Shown here piece after piece: positions 32,869 to 43,200 of a stretch of 64,000 nt of DNA. The position numbers were made by a program, and so were the translations under genes. Each line of letters starts with the position of its first letter. The first letter of the stretch is position 1. The DNA lies in NCBI GenBank assembly GCA_902774395.1, contig CACYIK010000009.1, positions 1 to 64,000 of the forward strand, in the 5' to 3' direction. This DNA comes from an uncultured Bacteroidota bacterium. Lineage in GTDB: Bacteria > Bacteroidota > Bacteroidia > Bacteroidales > P3. The notes beneath the pieces were generated by a model. That model was not told where the DNA came from, searched no databases, and saw only the letters and a list, made by a program, of their open reading frames with translations.

Positions 32869-35800
32869 ATGAAAAGATTAGCGATAAGTGTTATCGTGAT
32901 GCTGCTGGCGTTGCCGGCAATGGGACAGAAGACCGACTGGAAAAAGTTCGGCGAGTTGCTCTCCGAGGGCTCATATAAGAGCGCCTATGCGGAGGCCGAG
33001 GCTGTCTACAAGAAAACCAAGAATAGTACCGACCTTCTCACGGCGGCATGGTGTATGACCGCGGCGGCCTCTGCGTATCAGGAAAATGCCATTGAGGATG
33101 CCGTGGCGCGCTACCGTGCCATCTTGCCGCGTCTGGACGCCGTGGACCGTGCCGTCTGTTACGCCTTCCTTGGCGTGAAAGACAGCGCCCTGATGGATGC
33201 GGAGATACTGAAACGCACTCCCTCCGACCGCATCAAGATTTTCTGCGGGGAGGGTGACGAAGAGTTTGGTGGGATAAACTTGACACCGACGGCTTTCGAC
33301 GTGGTGGTGAGATCACTGATGAACAACGCTGTGACGGATACGGCGTTGTTGCAGAAACTGGTGGACTTCCACAAAGACGACAGTGACGAGATTCGCGCGG
33401 CGCTGGACTATCAGATGATGGATGTCTGGGACTATGGGGTTATCCGCGAGAGTGACAAGATGAAGATGGTGCAGGGATACATCAACAAGTACCGCGGAAG
33501 CAAGTGCCCCTTTGTGGCGCATTTCTACAATGAGATGGCACATTTGATGGAAGGATGTGACGACATGCTGGCGGCTGTGCGCTACTGCGACACCGCGGAA
33601 GCTCTTTTCCCCGGCAGTGAAGGCGCCGCCGAATGTGCCAACTTGCGCATGAACATCTGCCGGTCTAAGATTGAGATGTCGTGCTATGGTGATGATGCTT
33701 TTACGATCTATCCCGGTCGGCCGTCGTTGAAGAAGCTGACCTATGCGAACCTGAATCGCATTTATTTCAGACTCTATCCTTACGGTGGCACGGACATGAA
33801 GGAGTATATGAAGAATCTCCCCATGTACCTGAAACACTGGGAGGAGGCCGTCGAAGACGACGGTTCCCATAAGGAGCATCCTCTGATTTTCGACTTGCCG
33901 CCGATGAAGGCGGGCAACTACTTGCTTGTGGCATCAAAGGATACCGTTTTCGACAATCATGATGCCTCCATCGTCCTTCTCTGTACAGACATTCAGCTAC
34001 TCAAGACTGATAACAGCGAGTTTATGATGGTGGACGCAATGACGGGTGCCCCCATCGAAGGACAGGAGGTTGTGATGCTGACGTTGAAAGGTGAGCCGCT
34101 CGACACACTGGTGACTTACCCCGACGGCCGCTTCCGGGTGGAAAACGAGGACACGAGAAAGATGCGCATCGAGCGCAACGGGGCGGTGTATACACGTGAC
34201 TGCTGGGCAAGTTACCCCTCCAAAAACGACTATATGGAGCATAAGGCGCATCTGCTCAAAGACCGCCCAGTCTACCGGCTGGGCGACACGGTGCGCTTCG
34301 CCGCCGTGCTATACGAGAGCAACGGCGTCGAGGGTCATACTCTGCCGGGACATGCAGTGAAGGTGAAACTCATAAACCCCAACTACGAAGACCACGAGGT
34401 GCGCGAGTTGACCTCCGACGGCTATGGGGTGGTGAGCACCAACTTCGTCATTCCCCGCGACGCAATGGCTGGCCTGTGGGATGTGCTGGTCTATGAAGGC
34501 GAAAATTACCTTAATTCGTTTCCTATTAATGTAGAAGAATACAAGCAGCCGAAGTTTATTGTCACCCTCGGTCCCCAGACATCCAGTCTCTCCGACCCTC
34601 AGAAACCCGCTTTTGGCAAACCCTACACAATCAAGGGTCTGGCGCAGGCCTATAGCGGAGCCATGGTCTCGGGGGCCAAGGTGAAGTACATCATTTCCCG
34701 AGAACTCTCTTGGAACAGTAGGTGTAGACACTATGACCTTACGTATAAAAACTACTACCCCGATATCGAGAGTAATATGATCCTTGATTCGACGGAGACT
34801 GCCGCTGACGGCTCGTTTGATATTACCTTTACGCCGTGGCCCGACAGCTCGCTCGATTTCGCCTGCAATCCGGTCTTCAATTATATGGTCTATGTCGATG
34901 TTACCGACATCAACGGCGAGACCCACGAAGCCAGTACCTCTCTGAATGTGGGTTTCCTCAATGAGGAGGTTAAACTGACGCAGACCCCTGACGCGTCAGA
35001 CCCTCAACATCTCAGCTACTCCTATTATGACCTCAACAGCCAGCCGCTCAAGGGCGACGTGACCATCAAAGTGGTGCGTCTGCGTCGGCCCGATGTGCTG
35101 CGCTTCACGCCGGAGATTATCCTCCTCAATCCCATGGCGGCAAAGACCCTGGACTCCGCCGAGTTCCGCAACCTTTTCCCGCAATACAACTATACTGCCG
35201 GTGAGGGCAATGTGTCGACCTGGGCGACCGACTGGGAATATACCATGACTCACCATGCCGACGGCACACGTCAAAGCTACACCGTCGAGTTGCCTGTCAA
35301 GAAGATGCGCTCCGGCGTCTACCGTATCATCGTTTCCGCCGGCGAAGTCTTCGACACGCAGCGCGTCACCCTAGTCCTCCCCGACGAACGCAAGCTGCCA
35401 AATGCCAGCTTGTTGTGGGGAGATGTGAAGACTGCCGGCCGTGGTACCGGCAACCGTTTGAGCGCCGAGGTGGGAGAGACCGTGGTTGTGCGCTATGCGT
35501 CGGCGTTCGACGGTACACGCCTCTTCTATATGTTGACGGGCCCCGACGGTAGGGAAATTGAGTCGCGATGGCTCACCGCTGGTCGCAAGATACAGACGCT
35601 CTCCATCCCTGTAGACAAGTCGATGCTGGGCGGCTTCCAGGTGACGCTTCATGCAGTACGCGAAGGCCTTAAAGAAGAATGGACCAGAAGTGTCAACGTG
35701 CCCTTCTCTCACAAGCAGCTGAAGGTCGACATCAGCACTTTCCGCGATAAACTGCAGCCTGGCGAGCAGGAGCAATGGACTATCAAAGTGGAGAGTGGAG

Positions 35801-38688
35801 AGCAGAGAGTGGAGAGTGCTCGTGGTCAAGAACTACCCACTATCCACTACCCACTACCCACTATAATAATGACCATGTATGACGACGCCCTCAACAGCTA
35901 TGGAGGCCGGTCCGTGACCTCCTTCTCGCCGTGGCGCTCGTTGCGATCCCACTTAATCCGTGGGGTTTCTTTTAGTGGCGACTCGAAGAATTTCAAAGAA
36001 TCCATTGAGTGGCAGAATGGAAACGATTCCAAAACCTATGGGATGACACTGCAGAGAGGACTCTTTGGAGAATATTTCGCAGAAGAACTGGAGTATGAGG
36101 TGGTGGTAACTACTGTCTTGGAAATTGCTGATGCAGGGGATGATAATGTAGGGTCGTCCGCCCGTGGCGAGGATGACATGGTCACCATGCAGAGTGGTGT
36201 GCGCAAGCGTAAGGGCAATTCGCTTGAGGAGGTGGCAATTGTATCCGAAAAGGTACCTGTCATCGAGATAGGTGCACCCGAATCGGGCATGCGTCTCACC
36301 TCTGAGGATGTCGCCCGCATGCCTGGCAACTCCGTCGAGAGCATCGTGGCATCCGTAGGCGGCCTGGGCTATAGCGACGGAGGAAAGCCCTCGGCTGCCA
36401 ATCAGCCTGTGCAGATACGTACCAACCTCAGCACTCTGGCATTCTTTGTCTCCGACCTGCGCACCGACTCCACCGGCACCGCCACCTACAGCTTCCGTGT
36501 CCCCGAGTTGCTCACTCGCTGGAGTGTCCGCGGTGTGGCCTTCACCAACGACCTCAAAATCGGCTCCCTGGACAAGAGTCTCGTCACCAGCAAGTCCCTT
36601 ATGGTGCAGCCCAACATCCCGCGCTTCATCCGCCACGGCGACAGCCTCATGCTTATGGCTAAGGTGGTGAACCTCACGGACGTCGACCGTCAGGTGAAAG
36701 TGTGGTTTAATCTGAATGATCAGAATAATCAGAATAATCAGAATACTCCGATTACACAGAATACTCAAACTGTGGTCGTCCCTGCTCAGGGCTCCGCCCA
36801 GGTCGCTTTCCCCATCTCTAACATACCTGACGACCTCTTTGTCGCTACCTATGAGATTGTGGCCCGCACGCTTGACAACGACGGTGAGAAAGCTTTCCTT
36901 TCTGACGGCGAGCGCGGCCAAATTCCCGTCGTCTCCAGCCGTCAGGCTGTCACCCTCTCGCAGCCCCTCTACATCAACGGCAAAGGCAAAAAATCTTTCA
37001 CCTTTCACCTTCCATCTTTCACCTCGACAGCAAAACCGCATTTCCTCGCCGCCGAGCTGACCACCGACCCCATGTGGCTCGCCGTCAAGGCTATGCCTTA
37101 TTTGAAGGAGCAGGAGAACCCCTCCAATATCTATCTTGCCAATAGCCTTTATGTCAACACCCTGTCCCGGAATATCCTTAAGGACCTTAAAGGCCTTAAG
37201 GACTTTAAAGACCTTACCGATACCGCCAACACCCGCCTGAAAATCAACGAGGATATCAAGCAGACCCTCCTCGAGGCTACGCCGTGGCTCCGCGACGCCG
37301 AGAGCGAGATAGAGCAGCGCCAGGCCATTGCCAACTACTTCGACTCAGCCACACTCAGCACTCAGCACTCATCACTCATCACTCAATTGGAAGAGCGCCA
37401 AAATCCCGACGGCGGCTGGGGATGGATGCCCGAATGCGAGAGCTCTCTATGGTCTACCGAGCAAATACTCAAACGCCTTTCGATACTCGAGAAATCGGAC
37501 AATCTGTTAATCGAGCAGGTCCTCGCCTACGTCGACCGCGAGGAGCAGCGACACTACGAGAAATACATCAAGCCCTACCTCAAGAAAGCTTACAAATGGC
37601 AGCCCGACAACATCGAATACCTCTACATCCGCTCCTTCTATGGTAAAGGCACTACCGAGGCCTATAAGTTCTACTATCAGAACGCTTTGAAGAACTATAA
37701 GAAGTACGACAACCTCTACACCCAGGCGCAGCTGGCCCTTGTCTTCCAGCGCGGCGGCGACAGCAAGGCTGCCCGCGACCTCATCCGCCGCCTCAAGGAG
37801 AAGGCCCTCGTCAGCGACGAGATGGGTATGTACTGGCGTGACAACCGCAGTGGCTGGTGCTGGTACGAGCGTCCCATCGAGACGCAAGCCCTTCTCATCC
37901 AGGCCTTCCGCGAGGTTACGCCCAAAGACGCCTCCTCTATCGCCCTCATGCAGCAGTGGCTCCTCAAGCAGAAGCAGACCACCCGCTGGGAGAGCGACCG
38001 CGCCACCGTCGACGCCATCAGCGCGCTGATGCCGCAGAATACTCAGAATATTCCGAATACTCAGAATAATCCGATTTCACTCACTGTCTTTGGTGCTCCC
38101 TTCACGGCTCCCGCCGAGGGTCTCGAAGGCTACTGCACCCAGCGATGGTCTGGTGCCGACCTCGACACACTCCTCACTCGTCACTCCTCACTCATCACTC
38201 TGAAAAAGGAAACTCCCGGCATCGCCTGGGGTGCCGTCTACTTCCAGTACACCGACGACATGGACAAGATTCCCTCCACCGCGAGCGGCATCACCCTCAA
38301 GCGTAGCTACTTGAATCAGAATAATCAGAATGTTCTGAATGGTCAGAATACTCCGAAAGTTGGAGACCGCATTAAAGTCCGCATCGAGATTTCTGTCGAC
38401 CGCACCATGGAGTACCTCGAACTCATCGACGGACGCCCCTCCTGCGTGGAGCCTATAAGTACCCGTTCGGGGTGGTGTTGGAATCAGGGACTACGTTACT
38501 ATGTCGAGGTGAAGAACACCGCCACCCACTGCTACATTAATCGCCTCGAAAAAGGTAAGTATATTGTTGAATACGAGGTGTATGTGACCAATCCTGGAGC
38601 TTTCCTCGCCGGGCCCGTCACCATGCAGTGCATGTACGCTCCCGAGTTCCGCGCCACGGCTCCTGCGGAGCAAATTAGTGTGGATTGA
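32869..38688 (+). CDS. Giant alpha-2-macroglobulin family protein with a TonB-plug-like insert
   Basis: 1,939 residues with a signal peptide (1-19). Residues about 30-330 are helical. Then come MG-type beta domains (MG2-like VYRLGDTVRFAAVLYES near 470; YKQPKFIV), the signature LMVQPNIPRFIRHGDSLMLMAKVVNLTD (about 1245-1270) and a helical toroid domain near the C-terminus (GGWGWMPECESSLWSTEQIL). No CGEQ thioester is seen. Residues about 1110-1170 read like a TonB-receptor plug (LEEVAIVSEKVPVIEIG, RLTSEDVARMPGNSVESI). Bacterial A2Ms of this type are periplasmic and may trap proteases; here the function is inferred. Nine tandem arrays of 7- or 9-bp units interrupt the frame without breaking it. 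Confidence 0.85.
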   Translation: MKRLAISVIVMLLALPAMGQKTDWKKFGELLSEGSYKSAYAEAEAVYKKTKNSTDLLTAAWCMTAAASAYQENAIEDAVARYRAILPRLDAVDRAVCYAFLGVKDSALMDAEILKRTPSDRIKIFCGEGDEEFGGINLTPTAFDVVVRSLMNNAVTDTALLQKLVDFHKDDSDEIRAALDYQMMDVWDYGVIRESDKMKMVQGYINKYRGSKCPFVAHFYNEMAHLMEGCDDMLAAVRYCDTAEALFPGSEGAAECANLRMNICRSKIEMSCYGDDAFTIYPGRPSLKKLTYANLNRIYFRLYPYGGTDMKEYMKNLPMYLKHWEEAVEDDGSHKEHPLIFDLPPMKAGNYLLVASKDTVFDNHDASIVLLCTDIQLLKTDNSEFMMVDAMTGAPIEGQEVVMLTLKGEPLDTLVTYPDGRFRVENEDTRKMRIERNGAVYTRDCWASYPSKNDYMEHKAHLLKDRPVYRLGDTVRFAAVLYESNGVEGHTLPGHAVKVKLINPNYEDHEVRELTSDGYGVVSTNFVIPRDAMAGLWDVLVYEGENYLNSFPINVEEYKQPKFIVTLGPQTSSLSDPQKPAFGKPYTIKGLAQAYSGAMVSGAKVKYIISRELSWNSRCRHYDLTYKNYYPDIESNMILDSTETAADGSFDITFTPWPDSSLDFACNPVFNYMVYVDVTDINGETHEASTSLNVGFLNEEVKLTQTPDASDPQHLSYSYYDLNSQPLKGDVTIKVVRLRRPDVLRFTPEIILLNPMAAKTLDSAEFRNLFPQYNYTAGEGNVSTWATDWEYTMTHHADGTRQSYTVELPVKKMRSGVYRIIVSAGEVFDTQRVTLVLPDERKLPNASLLWGDVKTAGRGTGNRLSAEVGETVVVRYASAFDGTRLFYMLTGPDGREIESRWLTAGRKIQTLSIPVDKSMLGGFQVTLHAVREGLKEEWTRSVNVPFSHKQLKVDISTFRDKLQPGEQEQWTIKVESGEQRVESARGQELPTIHYPLPTIIMTMYDDALNSYGGRSVTSFSPWRSLRSHLIRGVSFSGDSKNFKESIEWQNGNDSKTYGMTLQRGLFGEYFAEELEYEVVVTTVLEIADAGDDNVGSSARGEDDMVTMQSGVRKRKGNSLEEVAIVSEKVPVIEIGAPESGMRLTSEDVARMPGNSVESIVASVGGLGYSDGGKPSAANQPVQIRTNLSTLAFFVSDLRTDSTGTATYSFRVPELLTRWSVRGVAFTNDLKIGSLDKSLVTSKSLMVQPNIPRFIRHGDSLMLMAKVVNLTDVDRQVKVWFNLNDQNNQNNQNTPITQNTQTVVVPAQGSAQVAFPISNIPDDLFVATYEIVARTLDNDGEKAFLSDGERGQIPVVSSRQAVTLSQPLYINGKGKKSFTFHLPSFTSTAKPHFLAAELTTDPMWLAVKAMPYLKEQENPSNIYLANSLYVNTLSRNILKDLKGLKDFKDLTDTANTRLKINEDIKQTLLEATPWLRDAESEIEQRQAIANYFDSATLSTQHSSLITQLEERQNPDGGWGWMPECESSLWSTEQILKRLSILEKSDNLLIEQVLAYVDREEQRHYEKYIKPYLKKAYKWQPDNIEYLYIRSFYGKGTTEAYKFYYQNALKNYKKYDNLYTQAQLALVFQRGGDSKAARDLIRRLKEKALVSDEMGMYWRDNRSGWCWYERPIETQALLIQAFREVTPKDASSIALMQQWLLKQKQTTRWESDRATVDAISALMPQNTQNIPNTQNNPISLTVFGAPFTAPAEGLEGYCTQRWSGADLDTLLTRHSSLITLKKETPGIAWGAVYFQYTDDMDKIPSTASGITLKRSYLNQNNQNVLNGQNTPKVGDRIKVRIEISVDRTMEYLELIDGRPSCVEPISTRSGWCWNQGLRYYVEVKNTATHCYINRLEKGKYIVEYEVYVTNPGAFLAGPVTMQCMYAPEFRATAPAEQISVD
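35787..35814 (+). repeat. Heptamer array, AGTGGAG family, inside the A2M gene
   Basis: Four units (AGTGGAG, AGTGGAG, AGCAGAG, AGTGGAG), read as KVESGEQRVES. Relatives at 60179 and 60683 in murD2. Confidence 0.85.
35832..35859 (+). repeat. Heptamer array, ACTACCC family, inside the A2M gene
   Basis: Four units (ACTACCC, ACTATCC, ACTACCC, ACTACCC), read as LPTIHYPLPTI. The same family forms the mirror arrays at 28674-28749. Confidence 0.85.
36712..36765 (+). repeat. Nonamer array, CAGAATAAT family, inside the A2M gene
   Basis: Six units from CTGAATGAT to CAGAATACT, read as NDQNNQNNQNTPITQNT in the Gln-Asn-Asn frame. Confidence 0.88.
36995..37022 (+). repeat. Heptamer array, CTTTCAC family, inside the A2M gene
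   Basis: Four units (CTTTCAC, CTTTCAC, CTTCCAT, CTTTCAC), read as SFTFHLPSFTS. Same family as 5737 and 60271. Confidence 0.85.
37176..37220 (+). repeat. Nonamer array, GACCTTAAG family, inside the A2M gene
   Basis: Five units, read as LKDLKGLKDFKDL, in the same Asp-Leu-Lys frame as the copies in leuS, rarA and murL. Confidence 0.87.
37353..37387 (+). repeat. Heptamer array, ACTCAgC/ACTCATC family, inside the A2M gene
   Basis: Five units (ACTCAGC, ACTCAGC, ACTCATC, ACTCATC, ACTCAAT), read as LSTQHSSLITQ. Confidence 0.85.
38035..38079 (+). repeat. Nonamer array, CAGAATAAT family, inside the A2M gene
   Basis: Five units (CAGAATACT, CAGAATATT, CCGAATACT, CAGAATAAT, CCGATTTCA), read as PQNTQNIPNTQNNP, again in the Gln-Asn frame. 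Confidence 0.86.
38169..38196 (+). repeat. Heptamer array, ACTCATC family, inside the A2M gene
   Basis: Four units (ACTCCTC, ACTCGTC, ACTCCTC, ACTCATC), read as LLTRHSSLIT. Confidence 0.85.
38317..38361 (+). repeat. Nonamer array, CAGAATAAT family, inside the A2M gene
   Basis: Five units (CAGAATAAT, CAGAATGTT, CTGAATGGT, CAGAATACT, CCGAAAGTT), read as NQNNQNVLNGQNTPKV. Confidence 0.85.
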
Positions 38689-38711
38689 AAATCAGTATCT
38701 TATAGGTACTA

Positions 38712-38790
38712 ACTCTTACTCAACTCTTACTCTTCTCTTACTCCTCTCTTACCCATCTCCCACCCGGGTAAGAGAAGGGTAGGGGAAGAG
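38712..38790 (+). repeat. Undecamer array with inverted tail, 3' of the A2M gene
   Basis: Five 11-bp units (ACTCTTACTCA, ACTCTTACTCT, TCTCTTACTCC, TCTCTTACCCA, TCTCCCACCCG), then a complementary stretch with GGTAAGAGAAG and GGTAGGGGAAG. The same layout as at 9006. It lies just after the A2M stop. Confidence 0.78.
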
Positions 38791-38827
38791 TGATTGTTGG
38801 CAGTTTGTTGAAAAATCTGAATCTGGA

Positions 38828-38859
38828 TTTGTGGGGTTTGAAAGTTTTTTGTATATTTG
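38828..38859 (+). promoter_or_regulatory. Promoter of arcA
   Basis: TTTG (38828-38831), a 20-bp spacer and TATATTTG (38852-38859), a full match to the Bacteroidota consensus. The arcA ATG is about 90 bp downstream, and the leader holds a heptamer array. Confidence 0.8.
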
Positions 38860-38900
38860 CATTTTCACAATGTTTGCTCCATTGGGGTGAACTTATTGTG

Positions 38901-38928
38901 AATTAAGAATTAAGAATTAAGAGTTAAG
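38901..38928 (+). repeat. Heptamer array, AATTAAG x4, in the arcA leader
   Basis: Three perfect AATTAAG units and one AGTTAAG, 20 bp before the arcA start. As at 19265, the array lies in a 5' UTR. Confidence 0.85.
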
Positions 38929-38948
38929 AATAAGAGTTAGGCATTAAT

Positions 38949-40199
38949 ATGAATAACGATAATAAAAATATAACCCCCTGTGCAGTGAATGTGGCTTCCG
39001 AGACGGGCCGCTTGCGAGCTGTGCTGCTGCATCGTCCCGGCGTGGAGATTGAACGTATGACTCCTCTCAACGCCGCCCACGCTCTCTACAGCGACATCCT
39101 CAACAAGCCTATCGTCGACACGGAATATGCCAATTTCTGCGGTGTGCTGGAGAAGTGGACCGACGTCTACTATGTCGAGGATATCCTCGAAGAACTCCTC
39201 AAGGACAACGATATACGACGTCACCTCGTCGAGACGAGCTGCAAGATGGATAAATGCCCTGAGTCGACGGAAAAGCTGATGTCCCTCGACGCCAAGTCTC
39301 TGGCTGACATTCTTGTAGAAGGATATGAGAGGCCCGAGTGGAATGGCAGCGACGACCGCTACCTCCTCAAGCCGCTATACAACCTCTTCTTTACCCGCGA
39401 CGCCTCCTCGACCGTCTACAACCGCGTGCTTATCAACTCCATGAGCTTTGAGGTGCGCGAGCGCGAGACCCTTATCTACGAGGCCATCTTCAAGCATTTC
39501 TTCAAAGTCGACATCCTCAATGCTATGCAGCATGATCCTCAGGCCCGCACCGAGGGCGGCGACGTGCAGATTGCTGCGCCCGACCTTCTCTGCATCGGCC
39601 AGGGTATCCGCACCAACGAGAAGGGTATCAAGTACCTGGCTGAGACTTTCGCCAAGGAACGCGATAGATTCCTTATTCTGACTCAGGAACTTCCGATGAG
39701 TCCCGAGAGCTTCATTCATCTGGACATGGTGTTCACCTTCCTCGGCAAGCACCGCTGCATGATTTTTGAGCCCATGCTCAAGAAGACGGGGCTCTTCGCC
39801 GGCAAAGCCACCACTCTCATCACTGTTGAGGGTGGCAAGATTACATATACCGAGGTGCCCAACATCGTCAAGGGTCTCGAAAGCCTCGGCTGGGAGATTG
39901 AACCCATCATCGGTGGTGGCAGCGACCCCTGGGTGCAGCTGCGCGAGCAGTGGCATTCGGGCTGCAACTTCTTCTCCATGGGCGACAACAAGATTATCGG
40001 CTACCGCCGTAACAGCCACACCATCGACGCCCTCGACCGCGCCGGTTTCGCCGTCCTCAACGCCGAGGATATCGTGAGCGGCAAGGTGGACATGAAGAAC
40101 TACGACAAGTTCGTGGCCGCATTCCCCGGCAGCGAGCTGCCCCGTGCCGGCGGTGGCGCTAGATGCATGACGATGCCCATTTTGCGCGATGCGCAATGA
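38949..40199 (+). CDS. arcA: Arginine deiminase
   Basis: 416 residues. Converts arginine to citrulline and ammonia. Shows ETGRLRAVLLHRPG near the start, FTRDAS, RTEGGDVQI, HLDMVFTFL and the nucleophile Cys406 in GGGARCMTMP, so the Cys-His-Glu-Asp active site is complete. No arcB or arcC is nearby, so the rest of the deiminase pathway is not shown here. Its leader carries an AATTAAG array. No tandem array interrupts the coding region. Confidence 0.95.
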   Translation: MNNDNKNITPCAVNVASETGRLRAVLLHRPGVEIERMTPLNAAHALYSDILNKPIVDTEYANFCGVLEKWTDVYYVEDILEELLKDNDIRRHLVETSCKMDKCPESTEKLMSLDAKSLADILVEGYERPEWNGSDDRYLLKPLYNLFFTRDASSTVYNRVLINSMSFEVRERETLIYEAIFKHFFKVDILNAMQHDPQARTEGGDVQIAAPDLLCIGQGIRTNEKGIKYLAETFAKERDRFLILTQELPMSPESFIHLDMVFTFLGKHRCMIFEPMLKKTGLFAGKATTLITVEGGKITYTEVPNIVKGLESLGWEIEPIIGGGSDPWVQLREQWHSGCNFFSMGDNKIIGYRRNSHTIDALDRAGFAVLNAEDIVSGKVDMKNYDKFVAAFPGSELPRAGGGARCMTMPILRDAQ

Positions 40200-40232
40200 A
40201 AAAATAAAAAGTAAAAACTAAAAAGGTAAAAC

Positions 40233-40256
40233 GTATCAACCTATCAACGTATCAAC
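40233..40256 (+). repeat. Short octamer array between arcA and the DUF2723 gene
   Basis: Three 8-bp units (GTATCAAC, CTATCAAC, GTATCAAC) in the 79-bp gap. Confidence 0.65.
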
Positions 40257-40278
40257 GTAAAACAATCATAAAAAAAAC

Positions 40279-43200
40279 ATGAAACAGTATCGCTTTGTGA
40301 ACAACGTTATCGGGTGGGTCATCTGCCTGATAGCTTGTGCTGTTTACATCATGACGGCCGAAGCTACGGCGTCGTGGTGGGACTGCGGTGAGTATATCGC
40401 CACCGCCAACAAACTACAAGTGGGCCACCCCCCGGGAGCACCGACCTTCCAGCTCATCGGACGTCTCTTCTCGATGTTCTCGAGCCCCGCGAGCGCGGCA
40501 CATGCCGTCAACGTGATGAGCGCCGTGTGCAGTGGCTTCACCATCCTCTTCCTCTTCTGGGGCATCACTATGCTCGGCAAGCACCTGCTGCCCGACCCCA
40601 AGAACCCCGACATCAAGTCGCCCCGCACCTGGGCCGTCTTCGCCGCAGGTATCGTGGGCTCGCTGGCCTACTGCTTCAGCGACACCTTCTGGTTCTCGGC
40701 TGTCGAGGGCGAGGTGTACGCTATGTCGAGCTTCTTCACCGCACTGGTGTTCTGGGCTATCCTGAAATGGGAAGAGCAGAGCGACGACCCCCACTCGCTG
40801 CGCTGGCTGGTGCTCATCAGCCTGCTGGTCGGTGTGGCCATCGGCGTCCACTTGCTGAACCTGCTGACGGTCCCCGCTCTCTTCTATGTGGTATACTTCA
40901 AGAAATGGCCTAAGACTAACTGGAAAGGCTTCATCCTCTGTGGTGTGCTCTCGATGATCACCCTGGGTATCATCCTCTGGGGCATCATCCCCGGCATCGT
41001 GAATGTCGACTCGGCCTTCGACGTCTTCTTCGTCAACGGCCTCGGTCTGCCCTTCAACAGCGGTACCATCTTCTTCTTCGTACTGTTGGCTGCCGCCGTG
41101 GTCTTCGGCCTGTGGTACACCCAGAAGAAGGGTCGCCCCGTGGTCAACGCCGCCCTCCTGAGTTTCGCTATGCTGGTGATAGGCTACAGCACTTTCTTTG
41201 TGCTTGTCATCCGCGCCAATACCAATACGCCGCTCAACGAGAACTGCCCCAAGGACGCTGTGTCTATGCGTGCCTACCTGGGCCGCGAGCAGTACGGCTC
41301 CACGCCGCTGCTCACCGGTCAGTACTACACCTACGAGCGTCAGCGCATCGTCAACGATGCCGAGTACCGCATGTATGGTGTGCCCCCGGCACGTGAGAAG
41401 ACCGTCCGTCACGACACCAGCTATACCAAGTATATCCGCGGTAACGTGGCTGGCAAGGACCGTTATATCCCCGCCGACTATGCCATCGAGCAGGTTTTCC
41501 CCGACAACCACACGGGATTCTTCCCCCGTATGTGGAGCGCCGACTCGAGCCGTTGGCACGAGGTGTTCTACGAATACTGGGCCGGAGGAGTGGACGGCAA
41601 CCAGAAACCCTCCTTCGGACAGAACATGACCTACCTGCACCGCTATCAGATGGGTTGGATGTACTGGCGCTACTTCATGTGGAACTTCGCCGGCCGACAG
41701 AACGACCAGCAGGGCCACTACTTCAATATCGACGGTTCGCGTGACTACCTCCACGGCAACTGGATCTGCGGCATCAACTTCATCGACGAAGCCCGCCTGG
41801 GTCCGCAGACTGACCTACCCGACTATATGGAGAACGACAAGTCGCGCAATGTCTATTACCTGCTGCCCCTGCTGCTAGGTCTTCTGGGCCTGGCCTACCA
41901 TGTCATCAAGCACCCGAAAGATGCCTTTGTGGTCTTCATCATGTTCTTCATGACGGGTATCGCCATTGCCATCTACCTGAACATGCCTCCGCGTCAGCCG
42001 CGTGAGCGCGATTACGCCTTCGTGGGCTCCTTCAGCTTCTTCGCGATGTGGATAGGCCTCGGTGTGATGGGTCTCTCCGAGTGGATCTCGGCCATCTTCA
42101 AGAAGGGCAAAGAGAAAGCCTACAAGTTCGTCGTCCCCGCAGTCTTTGTGGCCTGCATGCTCGGCGTACCGGTGCTGATGGCCTGCGAGAACTGGGATGA
42201 CCATGACCGCAGTGAGAAGACCGCCGCCCGCGACTTCGCTGAGAACTACCTGAGCAGCATGAAGAAGAAAGGTATCCTCATCACCTTCGGCGACAACGAC
42301 ACCTTCCCTCTGTGGTACGCCCAGGAGGTCGAGGGTATCCGCACGGATGTACGTATCCTCAACTACACCCTGTCGGGCATGTACTGGTATGTCGAGCAGC
42401 TCTTCAACAAGCTCTACGACAGCGACCCGCTGCCCTTCACCCTGACCAAGGACTTCTATGGCCTGGGACAGGATGCGGTGTATCTGGTGCCCGACCAGTC
42501 GGGCGAATACCGCGAAGTGACAGAGGTGCTCGCAGAGCTGCGCGACCATCCGGAGAACTACCGTCTGCGTGACCTCTACTACCGTATGGGCTACCAGACG
42601 GATGTCGCCCCCACGGTGTACTATATCCCCACCAACCGCTTCAAGATCACGCTTGATATCCCCGCCTTGGTGGCCGAGGGCGTCATTCCCGCCGAGATAG
42701 CAGACCAGGTGGAGCCCGAAATCCGTTGGGAGGTGCGTAATGCAGCACTGCTGCGTCACGAACTGATGATACTCGACATCATCGGTACCAACAAGTTCCA
42801 CCGCGACATCTGCATAATGAACCCCGGCTACATCCGCTCGGTCTATCCGCTGGCCGAAAGCTACGCCGTCCGGGAGGGAATGAACTTCAAGTTCACGCCC
42901 TATTATCCCGCAGGCCGTCGCTTCACGGACAACTCTGCCGACTACTTCGTCGGTGGCATTAACGGCCAGCCGCTGAAGTGGGGTAACCTCGACCGCGAGG
43001 GTATCTATGTCGACCCCGTCAGCCGCGAGCAGTTCGTGCCGAACCTGCACAACACGCTGATGCTCCTCGCCGACGATGAGGTGCGCAAAGGCCATCTCGA
43101 CAAAGCCCGCAAGCTGCTGGAAATCTATGACAAGAACTTCCCCGACCGCAACTTCGAGCCCGACGAGAACTCGGCCTTCCTGCTCTTCGCCAACGGCACC

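Noticed and set aside
36712..38361. Gln-Asn repeats of the A2M as a prion-like domain
   Set aside because: The runs are short, separated and explained by DNA nonamers shared with ygiQ and intergenic sites.
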